DNA of 64,000 nucleotides from Streptomyces aidingensis (GTDB lineage Bacteria > Actinomycetota > Actinomycetes > Streptomycetales > Streptomycetaceae), in assembly GCF_900112355.1 (NCBI RefSeq), contig NZ_FOLM01000003.1:459496-523495 (forward strand), read 5' to 3'. Positions 34,191-42,909 of the stretch are shown here, one piece after another (positions within the stretch are counted from its first letter, which is position 1; every line of letters starts with the position of its first letter). A model generated the notes under the pieces. It had not been told where the DNA came from. It searched no databases and saw only the letters and a list, made by a program, of their open reading frames with translations. The translations under genes were made by a program, and so were the position numbers.

Positions 34191-34676
34191 ATGGATGGCA
34201 CCAGATGGCTGGACGCGGAGGAGCAGCGCGCCTGGCGCGCGTATCAGCAGATGCAGTCGCGGCTCAACGCCCGGCTGGGCCGCCAGCTCCAGAGCGACTC
34301 CGGGCTGTCCCTGGCCGACTACGAGGTGCTGGTCTGTCTCACGGACGTCGCGGAGGGGCGGCTGCGGCCCTATGAGCTCCAGCGGCGGCTGGAGTGGGAG
34401 CAGAGCCGCCTGTCGCACCACATAGGCCGGATGCAGCGGCGCGGCCTGGTGGGCCGGGAGGGCTGCCCGGAGGACGCCCGGGGCTCCTTCATCGTGCTCA
34501 CCCCGGCCGGGCGGGAGGCCATCGAGGCCGCGGCGCCCGGCCATGTGGAGGCGGTCCGGCGGCTCTTTCTGGACGTGCTCACCAGGGAACAGCTCATGAT
34601 GCTGGGCGGCATGGCCCGCCAGGTCCTCCAGTCGCTCCAGGCCCCGCCGCCGGCCGCCGCCCGGAACGCCGGCTGA
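34191..34676 (+). CDS. MarR-family regulator
   Basis: 161 residues. The winged helix-turn-helix core is LSLADYEVLVCLTDVAEGRLRPYELQRRLEWEQSRLSHHIGRMQRRGLVGRE, followed by the wing (CPEDARGSFIVLTPAGREAIEAA) and C-terminal dimer helices. It is divergent from yceI with paired operator-like sites between, so it probably represses yceI and itself until an unknown phenolic or lipid-like ligand binds. Confidence 0.92.
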   Translation: MDGTRWLDAEEQRAWRAYQQMQSRLNARLGRQLQSDSGLSLADYEVLVCLTDVAEGRLRPYELQRRLEWEQSRLSHHIGRMQRRGLVGREGCPEDARGSFIVLTPAGREAIEAAAPGHVEAVRRLFLDVLTREQLMMLGGMARQVLQSLQAPPPAAARNAG

Positions 34677-34740
34677 GCCGTCCGGGCAGGTCCCGGCACG
34701 TTCCCCGGCGCCGCAGGCGCCCGGAGGGTCCGCCGCGGAC

Positions 34741-34769
34741 CCCGCCCGGCACCGGCGGTGCCGGGCGGG
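34741..34769. terminator. Hairpin terminator after marR
   Basis: CCCGCCCGGCACC and GGTGCCGGGCGGG form 13 perfect base pairs around a 3-base loop, 65 bases past the MarR stop and before the GH9 promoter. Confidence 0.75.
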
Positions 34770-34812
34770 CGGAGGTATGCGGCCGTTGAATCGTCTTGAG
34801 CCGGACGCTGTC

Positions 34813-34842
34813 TTGACGTGGACTCGTCGGCACCCGCAGGAT
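34813..34842 (+). promoter_or_regulatory. Putative promoter of the GH9 gene
   Basis: TTGACG (34813-34818), an 18-base spacer and CAGGAT (34837-34842) fit a sigma-70/HrdB-type promoter. The CebR operator begins 6 bases downstream, where it would block the start site. Confidence 0.45.
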
Positions 34843-34847
34843 GCCCG

Positions 34848-34861
34848 TGGGAGCGCTCCCG
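34848..34861. promoter_or_regulatory. CebR operator upstream of the GH9 gene
   Basis: TGGGAGCGCTCCCG matches 13 of 14 bases of the CebR consensus. It lies 33 bases before the GTG start, just after a promoter-like pair, consistent with cellobiose-relieved repression shared with the GH3 gene. Confidence 0.88.
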
Positions 34862-34893
34862 TAACCTGTCCGACATCGACCGAGGACCGAGGC

Positions 34894-37533
34894 GTGAGCC
34901 ATCTTCCGCACCCCCCACTTTCAGCCACCCGGCGCAGACACCGCGGCCGGAACCTCCTTCTGGGCGGCACGGCGATCGGTGCCCTGATCGCCGGTGCCAT
35001 GGCCGTCCCCTACGCCGGAGCCGCCGAAGGCCCCGAGCAGATCGTCAACGGCGACTTCTCCGCCGGCACCGCCCCCTGGTGGTGGACCGAGAACAGCCCC
35101 GCCTCGGTGGTGGACGGGGAGCTCTGCGCGGAGGTGCCCGCCGGCACCCTCAACCCCTGGGACGCGATCGTCGGCCAGGACGACATCCCGCTGGTCGCGG
35201 GTGAGGGCTACGAGCTGAGCTTCACCGCCCACGCCAGCATCCCGGTCACCATCCGCACCAATGTGCAGATGGCCGTGGACCCGTGGACCACCGAGCACTC
35301 CTCGGCCGATCAGATCACCACCGAGCCGGTCACCGTCAGCCACATCTTCGCCGCCGACGCCGACCACGACGCCGCCCAGCTCGCCTTCCAGATCGGCGGC
35401 AGCGAGGAGGCGTTCACCTTCTGCCTGGACAATGTCTCGCTCACCGGCGGTGCCGAGCCGCCCGTCTACGAGCCCGACACCGGCTCGCCGGTCCGGGTCA
35501 ACCAGGTCGGCTACCTCACCGAGGGCCCCAAGAGCGGCACCTTCGTCTCCGACGAGACCACGCCGCTGGCCTGGACCCTGAACGCCTCCGACGGCACGAC
35601 GGCGGCCACCGGCACCACCGAGGTGTTCGGCACCGACCCGACCTCGGACCAGCACGTCCACACCTTCGACTTCAGCGAGGTCACCGAGCCCGGCGAGGGC
35701 TACACCGTGACCATCGCGGGCGAGACCAGCGAGCCGTTCGACATCGGCGACGGCCTGTACTCGCAGCTCCGCAGCGACGCGCTGGCGTACTTCTACCACA
35801 ACCGCAGCGGCATCGAGATCGACGCGGACCTGGTCGGCGCCGAGTACGCCCGGCCCGCCGGGCACCTCAATGTGGCGCCCAACCAGGGCGATGACAACGT
35901 GCCCTGCCAGCCCGGCGTCTGCGACTACACCCTGGATGTCACCGGCGGCTGGTACGACGCCGGCGACCACGGCAAGTACGTGGTCAACGGCGGTATCTCG
36001 GTCGCCCAGATGATGTCCGAGTACGAGCGCACCCTCACCGCCGAGCACGCCGACGGCGACCCGCTGGGCGACGGCGAGCTGCGCGTCCCCGAGCAGGGCA
36101 ACGGCATCCCGGACATCCTGGACGAGGCCGCCTGGCAGCTCGACTTCCTGATGAAGATGCAGGTCCCCGCCGGCGAGGAACTGGCCGGCATGGCCCACCA
36201 CAAGATCCATGACGAGAACTGGACCGGCCTGCCGCTGCTGCCGCACAACGACCCGCAGCTCCGCGAACTGCACCCGCCGTCCACCGCCGCCACCCTCAAC
36301 CTGGCCGCCGCCGCGGCCCAGTGCGCCCGCCTCTTCGAGCCCTACGACGCGGCGTTCGCCGACCGCTGCCTGACCGCCGCCACCACCGCCTGGCAGGCCG
36401 CCGTGGCCAACCCGGAGATCTACGCCGACCCCAACGACGGCACTGGCGGCGGCGCCTACAGCGACAACAACGTCACCGACGAGTTCTACTGGGCCGCGGC
36501 CGAGCTGTTCACCACCACCGGTGACCCCGTCTACCGCGAGCACCTGGTGACCTCCCCGCTGCACGAGGACACCGACGCGCTGTTCCCGCGCGGCGGCCTG
36601 TCCTGGCAGTCCACCGCCGGACTGGGCGCCCTCACCCTGGCCACCGTGCCCAACGAGTTCACCGCCGCCGAGATGACCGGCATCCGCGCCCGGGTGACCG
36701 AGGCGGCCGACGGCTTCGCCGCCGACTCCCAGGCCGCGGCCTACGGCGTGCCGTTCGCCGGCACCAACTACGTCTGGGGCTCCAACAGCCAGGTCCTCAA
36801 CAACATGGTGGTGCTGGGCACCGCCTACGACCTGACCGGCGACTCCAAGTACAGCGACGCGGTGCTGCGCGGCATGGACTACCTGCTCGGCCGCAACCCG
36901 CTCAACCAGTCGTACGTCACCGGCTACGGCGAGCGGGACTCCAAGAACCAGCACCACCGCTTCTGGGCCAACCAGCTCGACCCCGACCTGCCCAACCCGG
37001 CCCCCGGCTCGGTCGCGGGCGGCCCCAACGTCGAGATCCAGGACCCGGTCGCCCAGGACCTGCTCCAGGGCTGCGCCCCGGCCATGTGCTACGTGGACCA
37101 CATCGAGTCCTGGGCCACCAATGAGATCACCATCAACTGGAACGCCCCGCTGGCCTGGGTCGCCGCCTTCGTGGACGACCTGGAGCCCGGCGACGGCAAC
37201 GAGGAGCCGGAGGAGGCGGCCTGCGAGGTCACCTACACCTCCTACCGCTGGAGCAGCGGCTTCACCAGCTATGTGGAGATCACCAACACCGGCACCGAGC
37301 CGGTCAGCCCCTGGGAGCTGACCTGGTCCTTCGCCGACAACCAGCAGATCACCCACCACTGGAGCAGCCAGATCACCCAGACCGGCCAGGACGTCACCGC
37401 ACGCCCGGCCGCCTGGAACGGCACCATCGCCCCGGGCGCCTCGGTGAGCTTCGGCTTCAACGGGACCTCCGCCGGCCAGGTCGCCGACCCCACCGCCTTC
37501 CAGCTCAACGGCGGCACCTGCACCACCGCATAA
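34894..37533 (+). CDS. Secreted GH9 cellulase: CBM4-Ig-GH9-CBM2
   Basis: 879 residues from GTG 34894, with GAGGA 7 bases upstream; an earlier ATG lies before the operator and was rejected. The signal peptide is RRRHRGRNLLLGGTAIGALIAGAMAVPYAGA. Then come a CBM4/9-type module (about 45-190; EQIVNGDFSAGTAPWWW), an Ig-like CelD_N domain (about 205-290; VRVNQVGYLTEGPKSGTFV), the GH9 barrel with catalytic Asp residues in GGWYDAGDHGKYV (about 351) and the acid Glu in SWATNEITINWNAPLAW (about 744), and a CBM2 (about 776-879; CEVTYTSYRWSSGFTSYVEI). It is a processive endo- or exo-cellulase attacking crystalline cellulose, controlled with the GH3 enzyme by CebR. Confidence 0.95.
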   Translation: MSHLPHPPLSATRRRHRGRNLLLGGTAIGALIAGAMAVPYAGAAEGPEQIVNGDFSAGTAPWWWTENSPASVVDGELCAEVPAGTLNPWDAIVGQDDIPLVAGEGYELSFTAHASIPVTIRTNVQMAVDPWTTEHSSADQITTEPVTVSHIFAADADHDAAQLAFQIGGSEEAFTFCLDNVSLTGGAEPPVYEPDTGSPVRVNQVGYLTEGPKSGTFVSDETTPLAWTLNASDGTTAATGTTEVFGTDPTSDQHVHTFDFSEVTEPGEGYTVTIAGETSEPFDIGDGLYSQLRSDALAYFYHNRSGIEIDADLVGAEYARPAGHLNVAPNQGDDNVPCQPGVCDYTLDVTGGWYDAGDHGKYVVNGGISVAQMMSEYERTLTAEHADGDPLGDGELRVPEQGNGIPDILDEAAWQLDFLMKMQVPAGEELAGMAHHKIHDENWTGLPLLPHNDPQLRELHPPSTAATLNLAAAAAQCARLFEPYDAAFADRCLTAATTAWQAAVANPEIYADPNDGTGGGAYSDNNVTDEFYWAAAELFTTTGDPVYREHLVTSPLHEDTDALFPRGGLSWQSTAGLGALTLATVPNEFTAAEMTGIRARVTEAADGFAADSQAAAYGVPFAGTNYVWGSNSQVLNNMVVLGTAYDLTGDSKYSDAVLRGMDYLLGRNPLNQSYVTGYGERDSKNQHHRFWANQLDPDLPNPAPGSVAGGPNVEIQDPVAQDLLQGCAPAMCYVDHIESWATNEITINWNAPLAWVAAFVDDLEPGDGNEEPEEAACEVTYTSYRWSSGFTSYVEITNTGTEPVSPWELTWSFADNQQITHHWSSQITQTGQDVTARPAAWNGTIAPGASVSFGFNGTSAGQVADPTAFQLNGGTCTTA

Positions 37534-37553
37534 CCCCGCACCACCCCCTCCAC

Positions 37554-37589
37554 CCGTGCGGCCGGCCCTCCAGGGGACCGGCCGCACGG
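37554..37589. terminator. Hairpin terminator after the GH9 gene
   Basis: CCGTGCGGCCGG and CCGGCCGCACGG are 12-bp perfect arms with a 12-base loop, starting 21 bases after the stop. The convergent FtsX-type permease gene ends beyond it at 37676, so it may serve both strands. Confidence 0.75.
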
Positions 37590-37675
37590 CCATGGCACCG
37601 GACGGACCGCCCCTCCCGCCCCCGCCGGCCGTCCACCGGCGGCGGCCCGCACCCCTCACCGGACCCGCCGGCGCG

Positions 37676-40012
37676 TCAGAGGGTCTCGGAGAGGGAGTCG
37701 GCCAGCCGGCGGCGCGCGGCGCGGGTGGCGGGAACCGCGGAGACGGCGACGGCACCGGCCACCGCCAGCACCACCACGGCCGCCAGCAGCGGCGGCGCCG
37801 GGGTCTGGGCGATACCGGCGCCGATGCCGCTGGAGCGGCCCTGGGCGTCGATCAGCCAGTGGCCGGCCGGGATGCCCAGCGCCGTGCCCGCCACCGCGGC
37901 GGCCAGCGCGGTGAAGCCGGTGGCGGTGACCATCACGGCGCCGATCTGGCGCGGGGTGAGGCCGATCGCCTTCAGGGCCAGCAGATCCCGGCGGCGGTCC
38001 CGTACCCCGGCGGCGATGGCGGTGAGCAGCTCGGTCAGACCGATCAGCGCCAGCACCGCGACCATGCCGGTCAGCACCGCGGAGGCGGCGGAGAGGCCGT
38101 CGGCCGGATTGGGCACGGCGCGGATGTCCAGCCGGCCGTCCGCGGCGGCGGCCAGATCGGCGCGGACCGCGTCCGGATCGGCTCCCGGGCGGAGCACGAG
38201 CTGGTAGAAGCCGGGATCCAGGCGGGGGTCGGTCTCCCGGAGGGTGGCCAGGGCGGTGGACAGGACCCGGCCGTTCTTGTCCGGCTCCAGGGAGCGGCCC
38301 ACGATATGCAGGATCTGCGGGCGGCCCTCCACGGTCATCCGCACCCAGTCGCCCACCCGGACCTGGAGCAGATCGAGCAGCCCCTGCCCGGCGACCGCCT
38401 CGTCCGGCCCGTGCGGCAGCCGGCCGTCGACCACGGTGAAGGGGTAGTCCCCGCCGAGGCCGCGCAGGGTGATGGTGCCGGTCTGGCCGGGAATCAGGGC
38501 GGCCACCTCGGCGCCCGGGTGGACGGTCAGCACGTCCGGGTGGCCGGCCAGGAGGGAACGGGCCTGCGCGTCGTCGGCCGTCCGCCCGGCCGCGGCGGCG
38601 TGCGGCGGGTGGGCGGTCAGCGCGGCCGGCAGGCCCAGTTCGGCCGGGCTGCTCCGGAAGCGTTCCACCGTGGTCCAGGCGCTCAGCGCCACGGTGATCA
38701 TCAGCAGCGGCAGCGCCAGCCGGGCCACGCCCAGCACGGTGCGCGCCCGGCACGGGAAGGCGCCGCGCCAGCCCAGCACCAGCGCGGGCGGCAGCCGCAG
38801 GCCCAGCGCCCGGCGCGCCAGCCCGGTCATCGGCCGCCCGGCGGGCAGCGCCGCCCGCCCGGCCGGCACCGGCGGCACCCGTCCCGCGCCCCAGGCCGTC
38901 AGCGAGGTGGCGGCGGCGATGAAGGCCACGGTGGCGGCCGGCACCGCGGCCAGCATCCCGGTGGAGCCGGGGAGTTCCCGCCACACCGCGGTGGCATCCC
39001 CGATCCGGCCCGGCAGCAGGCCGCCGAGCACGGCGATCAGCCCGGTGCCCAGGGCCGCGCCCAGCAGGGCGAAGCCCAGATGCTGGACGAGGAAGATGCG
39101 GACCACCTGGCCCGGGGTGAAGCCGACGGCCTTGAGCACCGCGATGTCCCGCAACTGGCCGCGGATGCGCACCCCGATGGCGCCGGAGGCGGCCGGCCCG
39201 GCGGCCAGCAGCGCGCCCAGGCCGAAGACGGCGAACAGCAGGCCCAGGGTGCGGTCGCTGCCGCCGCCCTCGCCGCGCGCCTGCCGCCAGTCGGTGACCT
39301 GGATCACCTGGTCCGCGCCCAGCAGGGTGACCGCCCGCTGCACCAGATAGTCGGTGTCCGCCGGGTCGGCGAGGCGGAGGCCGACGGCCTGCCCGGTGCG
39401 GTCGGCGGCGGCGCGGTCCAGCACCGCCGGGGGTGCCCAGGCCACGCCGGGACGTTCGCCGGGCCGGTAGCCGGGCTCGGCGGTCTCGGCCACCCCGACC
39501 ACCCGCAGGGTGCGGTGTCCGCCGTCCGTCCCCGGCACGGCGAGCAGGGTGCCGGGCTCGGCCCACAGCTCCTCGGCCAGCGAGCGCTCCAGCACCACGC
39601 CGCCGGCCGTGTCGCCGGACTCCCGGGCGTCCTGGCCGTTCAGCCAGCGGCCGGTGACGAGCTGCGGCCGGGCGACGGCCGGCCGTTCGGTGCCGGCCGC
39701 CCGGAGCTCCAGTTCGGCCGGGACGCCGCGGGCCTCGGTGGTGGTGCGGACGGTGCGGTGCGGCCCGGACATGCCCCGCACCCCGTCCAGCCCGGTCAGC
39801 GCCCCGGTGTCGGCGCCGGCGCGGGTGTGCAGCCAGATGTGGGCGCCCTCGGACTGGGTGAAGACCCGCTGCCAGGGGTTGGCGGCGTAGCCGAACAGCG
39901 CCGCGGCCAGCAGCAGCGAGGCCACAATGCCGGCCGTGGCCAGGACGAAGAACAGGGCTTCGCCGCGGTGTGCCCGCAGATCGGCGTGCGCCCAGCGCAG
40001 CGTGGCCCGCAC
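37676..40012 (-). CDS. FtsX/MacB-type ABC transporter permease
   Basis: 778 residues from GTG 40012 (AAGGA in the end of the ATPase gene). It has the large FtsX-duplicated layout: TM1 at EALFFVLATAGIVASLLLAAALFGYA, an extracellular domain, three helices with IRGQLRDIAVLKAVGFTPGQVVRIFLVQHLGFALLG, a second extracellular domain and three final helices with RDRRRDLLALKAIGLTPRQIGAVMVTATGFTALAA. The two LKAxGxTPxQ motifs are typical of the FtsX domain. It works with the ATPase at 40017-40814, probably exporting a lipid, peptide or antibiotic; the substrate is unknown. Confidence 0.92.
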   Translation of the reverse strand: MRATLRWAHADLRAHRGEALFFVLATAGIVASLLLAAALFGYAANPWQRVFTQSEGAHIWLHTRAGADTGALTGLDGVRGMSGPHRTVRTTTEARGVPAELELRAAGTERPAVARPQLVTGRWLNGQDARESGDTAGGVVLERSLAEELWAEPGTLLAVPGTDGGHRTLRVVGVAETAEPGYRPGERPGVAWAPPAVLDRAAADRTGQAVGLRLADPADTDYLVQRAVTLLGADQVIQVTDWRQARGEGGGSDRTLGLLFAVFGLGALLAAGPAASGAIGVRIRGQLRDIAVLKAVGFTPGQVVRIFLVQHLGFALLGAALGTGLIAVLGGLLPGRIGDATAVWRELPGSTGMLAAVPAATVAFIAAATSLTAWGAGRVPPVPAGRAALPAGRPMTGLARRALGLRLPPALVLGWRGAFPCRARTVLGVARLALPLLMITVALSAWTTVERFRSSPAELGLPAALTAHPPHAAAAGRTADDAQARSLLAGHPDVLTVHPGAEVAALIPGQTGTITLRGLGGDYPFTVVDGRLPHGPDEAVAGQGLLDLLQVRVGDWVRMTVEGRPQILHIVGRSLEPDKNGRVLSTALATLRETDPRLDPGFYQLVLRPGADPDAVRADLAAAADGRLDIRAVPNPADGLSAASAVLTGMVAVLALIGLTELLTAIAAGVRDRRRDLLALKAIGLTPRQIGAVMVTATGFTALAAAVAGTALGIPAGHWLIDAQGRSSGIGAGIAQTPAPPLLAAVVVLAVAGAVAVSAVPATRAARRRLADSLSETL

Positions 40013-40016
40013 GGCG

Positions 40017-40814
40017 TCAGTCCTTCAGTCCCAGCACGCCGGACACTCCCCGGCCGCGGCGGCCGTTCCCGCCGCCCGGGCCGTCCCCGTCCAGCGGGGC
40101 GTCGTCGGTGATCCGTCCGTCGAAGAGGCTGAGCACCCGGTCGGCGGCGCTGGCCATCCGGGCGTCGTGGGTGACCAGCACGATGGTCTGGCCGCGCCGG
40201 TGGAAGCGGGTGAGCAGCCGCAGCACCTCGCGGGTGCCGCGGCTGTCCAGGCTGCCCGCCGGTTCGTCGGCCAGCAGCAGGTCGGGGTGGTTGACCAGGG
40301 CCCGGGCCAGGGCCACCCGCTGCTGTTCGCCGCCGGACAGCTCGCCGGGCATGGCCCGCTCCTTGCCGTCCATGCCGAGCTCGGCCAGCAGTCCGGCGCG
40401 CGTCTCGCGGGCGGCCCGCGGCGGGACGCCGGCCAGCAGCGCGGGCAGTTCCACATTGTCGGCCACGGTGAGATTGGAGACCAGGTTGAAGAACTGGAAG
40501 ACCACGCCGACGCGGCGGCGGCGCAGCACCGCCCAGCGGGTCTCGCTGTAGCCGTCGACCCGGCGGCCGTCGATCCATATCCGGCCGCTGTCCGGGCGCT
40601 GGAGGCCGCCGAGCAGATGCAGCAGGGTGGACTTGCCGGCCCCGGAGGGCCCGGTGACGGCGACGAACTCGCCGCGGTCCACATGCAGGTCCACGCCGCG
40701 CACCGCGTGCACCGGGCCGCCCTCGCCGCGGTGTGTCCTGGTCAGGCCCTCGGCGCGCAGCAGGGCGGTGCCGGCCGGTGCGTCGTCGTCCCGGTCTCGG
40801 TCGGCTCGGCTCAC
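40017..40814 (-). CDS. MacB/LolD-type ABC transporter ATPase
   Basis: 265 residues from GTG 40814, which overlaps the PadR stop (GTGA). The longer open frame upstream is a shadow of padR. Walker [25 protein letters not shown]-loop [20 protein letters not shown], signature [32 protein letters not shown] and switch [11 protein letters not shown] are all typical of the MacB/LolD branch. It pairs with the FtsX-type permease 4 bases downstream. With PadR first, the unit is a PadR-controlled exporter operon, an arrangement often linked to drug or envelope-stress response. Confidence 0.95.
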   Translation of the reverse strand: MSRADRDRDDDAPAGTALLRAEGLTRTHRGEGGPVHAVRGVDLHVDRGEFVAVTGPSGAGKSTLLHLLGGLQRPDSGRIWIDGRRVDGYSETRWAVLRRRRVGVVFQFFNLVSNLTVADNVELPALLAGVPPRAARETRAGLLAELGMDGKERAMPGELSGGEQQRVALARALVNHPDLLLADEPAGSLDSRGTREVLRLLTRFHRRGQTIVLVTHDARMASAADRVLSLFDGRITDDAPLDGDGPGGGNGRRGRGVSGVLGLKD

Positions 40815-41317
40815 TCGAACTCCTCCTGACAGCGTTCCAGCCAGTCGAGGTCGGCCTGCAGATGCAGCATGGCGCCCTCGATCAGCAGCTGGGCCACCCG
40901 GTTGTCCCGGTCCTCCGCGGCGGCCAGCTTGGACAGGCTCCGCATGGTATTGAGGTACTGGCGCCGCTGTCTGTTGATGAGCGCCACCCGGTCGGCCATC
41001 CCGGTCCGGGGGGCCAGTGCCAGCTTCATGAAGAACTCGTCCCGCACCCGCGGCTCGTCGGCGGTGTCCTCGAACCAGGCCGCGACGGCCTCGCGCCCGG
41101 CCTCGGTGAGCCGGTAGGTCCGCTTGTTGGGACGGCTCTCCTGCTCCACCTCCTCGCCCTCGATCAGCCCGGTTTTCTCCAGCCGGCCCAGGGTGACGTA
41201 GATCTGGCCCACATTGGGCTGCGGATAGGCGGCGCCCAGCAGTTTTTCGAGTTGCTGTTTGAGCTCGTAGCCATGGGCGGGGCCGTGTGCGAGGAGAGCC
41301 AGGATCGGCAGACGCAC
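40811..41317 (-). CDS. PadR-family regulator
   Basis: 168 residues from GTG 41317. The winged HTH is [53 protein letters not shown], with [13 protein letters not shown] the PadR recognition-helix signature. A C-terminal helical Vir-like domain (EFFMKLALA ... [12 protein letters not shown]) completes a subfamily-2 protein. First gene of the ABC exporter operon, so probably its local repressor. The intergenic region toward the solute-binding gene contains a TAACGGTTA dyad. Confidence 0.93.
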   Translation of the reverse strand: MRLPILALLAHGPAHGYELKQQLEKLLGAAYPQPNVGQIYVTLGRLEKTGLIEGEEVEQESRPNKRTYRLTEAGREAVAAWFEDTADEPRVRDEFFMKLALAPRTGMADRVALINRQRRQYLNTMRSLSKLAAAEDRDNRVAQLLIEGAMLHLQADLDWLERCQEEFE

Positions 41318-41436
41318 GCGCGCCCTCCTCCTCCCCGTCCGGGGCTCGTACAGTGCGGTGCCGGCGGCGGGCGCCCGGTGCGCCCCGTCCCGTGCCGCGG
41401 GTGGATCGTGATGGACGGCCCATTATCGCGCATAGC

Positions 41437-41445
41437 TAACGGTTA
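41437..41445. promoter_or_regulatory. TAACGGTTA dyad upstream of the first solute-binding protein gene
   Basis: A 9-base palindrome in an AT-rich pocket (ATAGCTAACGGTTATATG) between divergent padR and the solute-binding gene. The same TAACCGTT core recurs at 42801 and 42872 before the second solute-binding gene. The binding protein is unknown. Confidence 0.4.
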
Positions 41446-41502
41446 TATGATCTGACCCGGGTGTGGCGACGGGGCTGCCCTCGCCGGGGACGGGAGGTGC
41501 CG

Positions 41503-42768
41503 ATGCCGTGGATGCGGGCCGCCGGGCGCGGGCTGCTGGCCGTGCTCGCCCTGCTCGCCGGATACGCCGCCGCCGCGCCGGAGCCGGCGCGGGCCGCCGG
41601 GCGCGGGCCGCTGACCCTGGTCACCGCGGGTGATCTGACGGGCTACTGGGCCGGCCTGCTGGCGGACTGGAACGAGGCGCACCCGGACGAACGGGTCACC
41701 CTGATCGAGCTGCCGGAGGCCGCGGACGAGACCCGCGCCCAGATGATCACCGAACTGCGCTCCGGCAGCGGCCGCTTCGATGTGCTCAACATCGACGTGG
41801 CCTGGACCTCGGAGTTCGCCGCGGCCGGCTGGATCACCGCGCTCGACCCGGACCGTTTCGACCTGGACTCCTTTCTGCCGCCGGTGATGGACACCGCGAC
41901 CTTCGGCGGCCGGCTCTACGCCGTTCCCCATGTGACCAACGCCGGGCTGCTGTTCTACCGCACCGACATCCTGGCGGCGGCCGGCGCGGAGCCGCCCCGC
42001 ACCTGGGCGGAGCTGGCCGGGCTGGCCCGCACGGTGGCGCCCGAGCACGGACTGGACGGCTATGCGGGCCAGTTCCTGCCCTACGAGGGGCTGACCGTGA
42101 ACGCCACCGAGGCGGTGGCCTCGGCCGGCGGCTCGTTCCTGGCGGGCGAGGGCACCCGGGTGACCGCCGGCTCCGACGCGGTGCGCGAGGGGCTGGAGTT
42201 CCTGGCCGGCGGGGTGCGCGAGGGCTGGATTCCGCGCGCCGCCCTGACCTGGAAGGAGGAGGAGTCGCGGCGGGCCTTCCAGGACGGGAGGCTGCTGTTC
42301 CTGCGCAACTGGCCCTATGTGTACACCCAGGCCAACGCGCCGGGTTCGGCGGTGGCCGGCAAGGTGGGCGCGGTGCCGCTGCCCGGCCCCGGGGGACCGG
42401 GCGCCAATGTGCTGGGCGGTGCCAATCTGGCGATCAGCAGCGGCTCCCGCCACCCGGAGTCGGCCGCCGATCTGATCGCCTATCTCACCAGTGAGCCGGT
42501 GCAGCGCCGGGTGCTGACCGAGGGATCGCTGCCCCCGGTGCGGGCCTCGCTCTACGACGATCCCGCGCTGGTGCGCGAGCACCCCTATCTGCCGACGCTG
42601 CGCAGCAGTGTGCTGGCGGCCGAACCGCGGCCCAAGAGCGCGCACTACGACCAGGTCAGCCTGGCCGTGCAGGCGGTGGTGCACGATGTGATGACGCTGC
42701 GTCAGTCTCCGCAGGACGCGGTGGACCGGCTGGGCCGGGAGCTGACGGCCATCGTGCGCCGGGACTGA
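41503..42768 (+). CDS. ABC sugar-binding protein without lipobox
   Basis: 421 residues from ATG 41503 (GGGAGG 5 bases upstream). The family-1 extracellular binding fold shows in LTLVTAGDLTGYWAGLLADWNEAHPDERVTLIELP, RFDVLNIDVAWTSEFAAAGWITALD and YAVPHVTNAGLLFYRTDILAAAG, reminiscent of trehalose/maltose (ThuE-type) receptors. The signal peptide LLAVLALLAGYAAAAPEPARA has no cysteine, so unlike most Gram-positive receptors it has no lipid anchor and may be released. It lies 141 bases before a second receptor gene and may feed the same permeases. Confidence 0.88.
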   Translation: MPWMRAAGRGLLAVLALLAGYAAAAPEPARAAGRGPLTLVTAGDLTGYWAGLLADWNEAHPDERVTLIELPEAADETRAQMITELRSGSGRFDVLNIDVAWTSEFAAAGWITALDPDRFDLDSFLPPVMDTATFGGRLYAVPHVTNAGLLFYRTDILAAAGAEPPRTWAELAGLARTVAPEHGLDGYAGQFLPYEGLTVNATEAVASAGGSFLAGEGTRVTAGSDAVREGLEFLAGGVREGWIPRAALTWKEEESRRAFQDGRLLFLRNWPYVYTQANAPGSAVAGKVGAVPLPGPGGPGANVLGGANLAISSGSRHPESAADLIAYLTSEPVQRRVLTEGSLPPVRASLYDDPALVREHPYLPTLRSSVLAAEPRPKSAHYDQVSLAVQAVVHDVMTLRQSPQDAVDRLGRELTAIVRRD

Positions 42769-42793
42769 GCCCTGGCCGGCCCGGGCGGGAACC

Positions 42794-42812
42794 GCTTACC
42801 TAACCGTTAAGC
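42794..42812. promoter_or_regulatory. Imperfect palindrome with TAACCGTTA core
   Basis: GCTTACCTAACCGTTAAGC has matching GCTTA/TAAGC ends and a TAACCGTTA core. It lies about 100 bases before the second receptor ATG, just upstream of a TTGACA box. It is probably an operator for a sugar-responsive regulator not identified here. Confidence 0.45.
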
Positions 42813-42833
42813 ATTTTCCTCCCTGCAAGCCCG

Positions 42834-42864
42834 TTGACACCCGTCCGTCGTCGCTACCTAACAT
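42834..42864 (+). promoter_or_regulatory. Putative promoter of the sugar importer operon
   Basis: TTGACA (42834-42839) and TAACAT (42859-42864) with a 19-base spacer, or CTAACA at 18. A further TAACCGTT half-site follows at 42872-42879 near the expected transcription start. Confidence 0.5.
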
Positions 42865-42909
42865 GCATCTATAACCGTTGGATGCCGCTCGAAGGGACGA
42901 CATACCGTC

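Noticed and set aside
34921..37755. 944-residue minus-strand frame opposite the GH9 gene
   Set aside because: Val/Gly/Ala/Arg-rich shadow of a well-supported cellulase with all catalytic motifs on the plus strand.
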